Shown: positions 63,778 through 64,000 of the stretch, piece by piece
How the letters are laid out: each line of letters opens with the position of its first letter
How positions within the stretch are numbered: position 1 is the stretch's first letter
Source of the DNA: Cinclus cinclus
Taxonomy: Eukaryota; Chordata; Aves; Passeriformes; Cinclidae
Direction: 5' to 3'
Assembly: GCF_963662255.1 (NCBI RefSeq)
Contig: NC_085055.1
Location: 17,346,704 to 17,410,703 of the forward strand
DNA: 64,000 bases
Translations under genes and position numbers: made by a program
Notes under the pieces: generated by a model
What the model saw: only the letters and a program-made list of their open reading frames with translations
What the model was told of the DNA's origin: nothing
Databases searched by the model: none

Positions 63778-63810
63778 GGGTGGGTTGGGCTGGGCTGGGC
63801 TGGGCTGGGC
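63778..63810 (+). repeat. (TGGGC)n minisatellite-like repeat with G-quadruplex motif
   Basis: Five perfect TGGGC units follow GGGTGGGTT. This gives seven GGG tracts separated by one or two bases, a very strong intramolecular G-quadruplex pattern. Confidence 0.85.
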
Positions 63811-64000
63811 TGCCCGGGTTTGCTCTCTTTGGAAGCAGCCTGGAAAGAGCACTGGCTCCAGTTCACAGAGTGCTGGGTGAGAGAGCCCAGCCCTCAGGCT
63901 GGAGGGTGTCCTGGCAGTGTTATCATCACAAGGATGGCTCCCAGTGTTCAGTGTGCTGCTGAACTACAGCGGCAGAGCAACATGGTGTTCCACTGCAGCA

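Larger units (their letters stand above)
48651..64000. other. intergenic region downstream of AP1S3
   Basis: About 15 kb with no recognised gene. It contains an AG repeat at 48949-48963, poly(A) runs at 50209-50224 and 56480-56494, a TG repeat at 53956-53973, a possible conserved AT-rich block at 62850-63200, and a (TGGGC)n G-rich repeat at 63778-63810. Open frames up to 139 codons occur but resemble nothing known to me. Confidence 0.7.

Overview
This is vertebrate nuclear DNA, most likely from a bird. It holds two spliced, same-strand protein-coding genes with GT-AG introns, CpG-rich 5' ends, long 3' UTRs, few recognisable repeats and compact introns. The gene order matches the vertebrate WDFY1-AP1S3 neighbourhood (human 2q36, from memory). 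The bird assignment rests on compactness and repeat poverty; a non-avian reptile cannot be excluded. I saw no bacterial, viral or CRISPR-type content and no tRNA or rRNA.

Region 1 (1-20554, + strand): WDFY1, 12 coding exons. The window opens inside coding exon 1, so about the first 32 residues lie upstream. Joining the exons gives 378 codons to a TGA at 20552, making about 410 residues, the length I recall for human WDFY1. The protein has WD40 repeats, a FYVE zinc finger with all eight cysteines, and a last WD40 repeat. Intron 5 (9552-12118) is a U12-type (minor spliceosome) intron. The 3' UTR runs to a poly(A) signal at 23338.

Region 2 (about 23.4-30.1 kb): intergenic, no protein gene recognised. 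It contains T/G-rich low-complexity DNA and a well-formed but apparently non-coding exon signature at 26910-27070.

Region 3 (30.1-46.5 kb, + strand): AP1S3, the sigma-1C subunit of the AP-1 clathrin adaptor, 154 residues in five coding exons. Exon 1 contributes only the ATG, inside a CpG island that carries GC boxes, a G-quadruplex motif and a ZNF143/THAP11-like site. Intron 1 is 13 kb.

Region 4 (46.5-64.0 kb): AP1S3 3' UTR, then intergenic sequence with microsatellites, a strong G-quadruplex repeat and an AT-rich block that looks like a conserved non-coding element. In other vertebrates SCG2 lies further in this direction; none of it is seen here.

Functionally, both products act in endosomal membrane traffic: WDFY1 binds PI3P on early endosomes and assists TLR3/4-TRIF signalling, and AP1S3 sorts cargo between the trans-Golgi network and endosomes. 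They are separate transcription units, not an operon. I did not find a clearly new biological system. The strongest unusual items are the U12 intron, the 71-codon open frame after the WDFY1 stop, and the unassigned exon signature between the genes.
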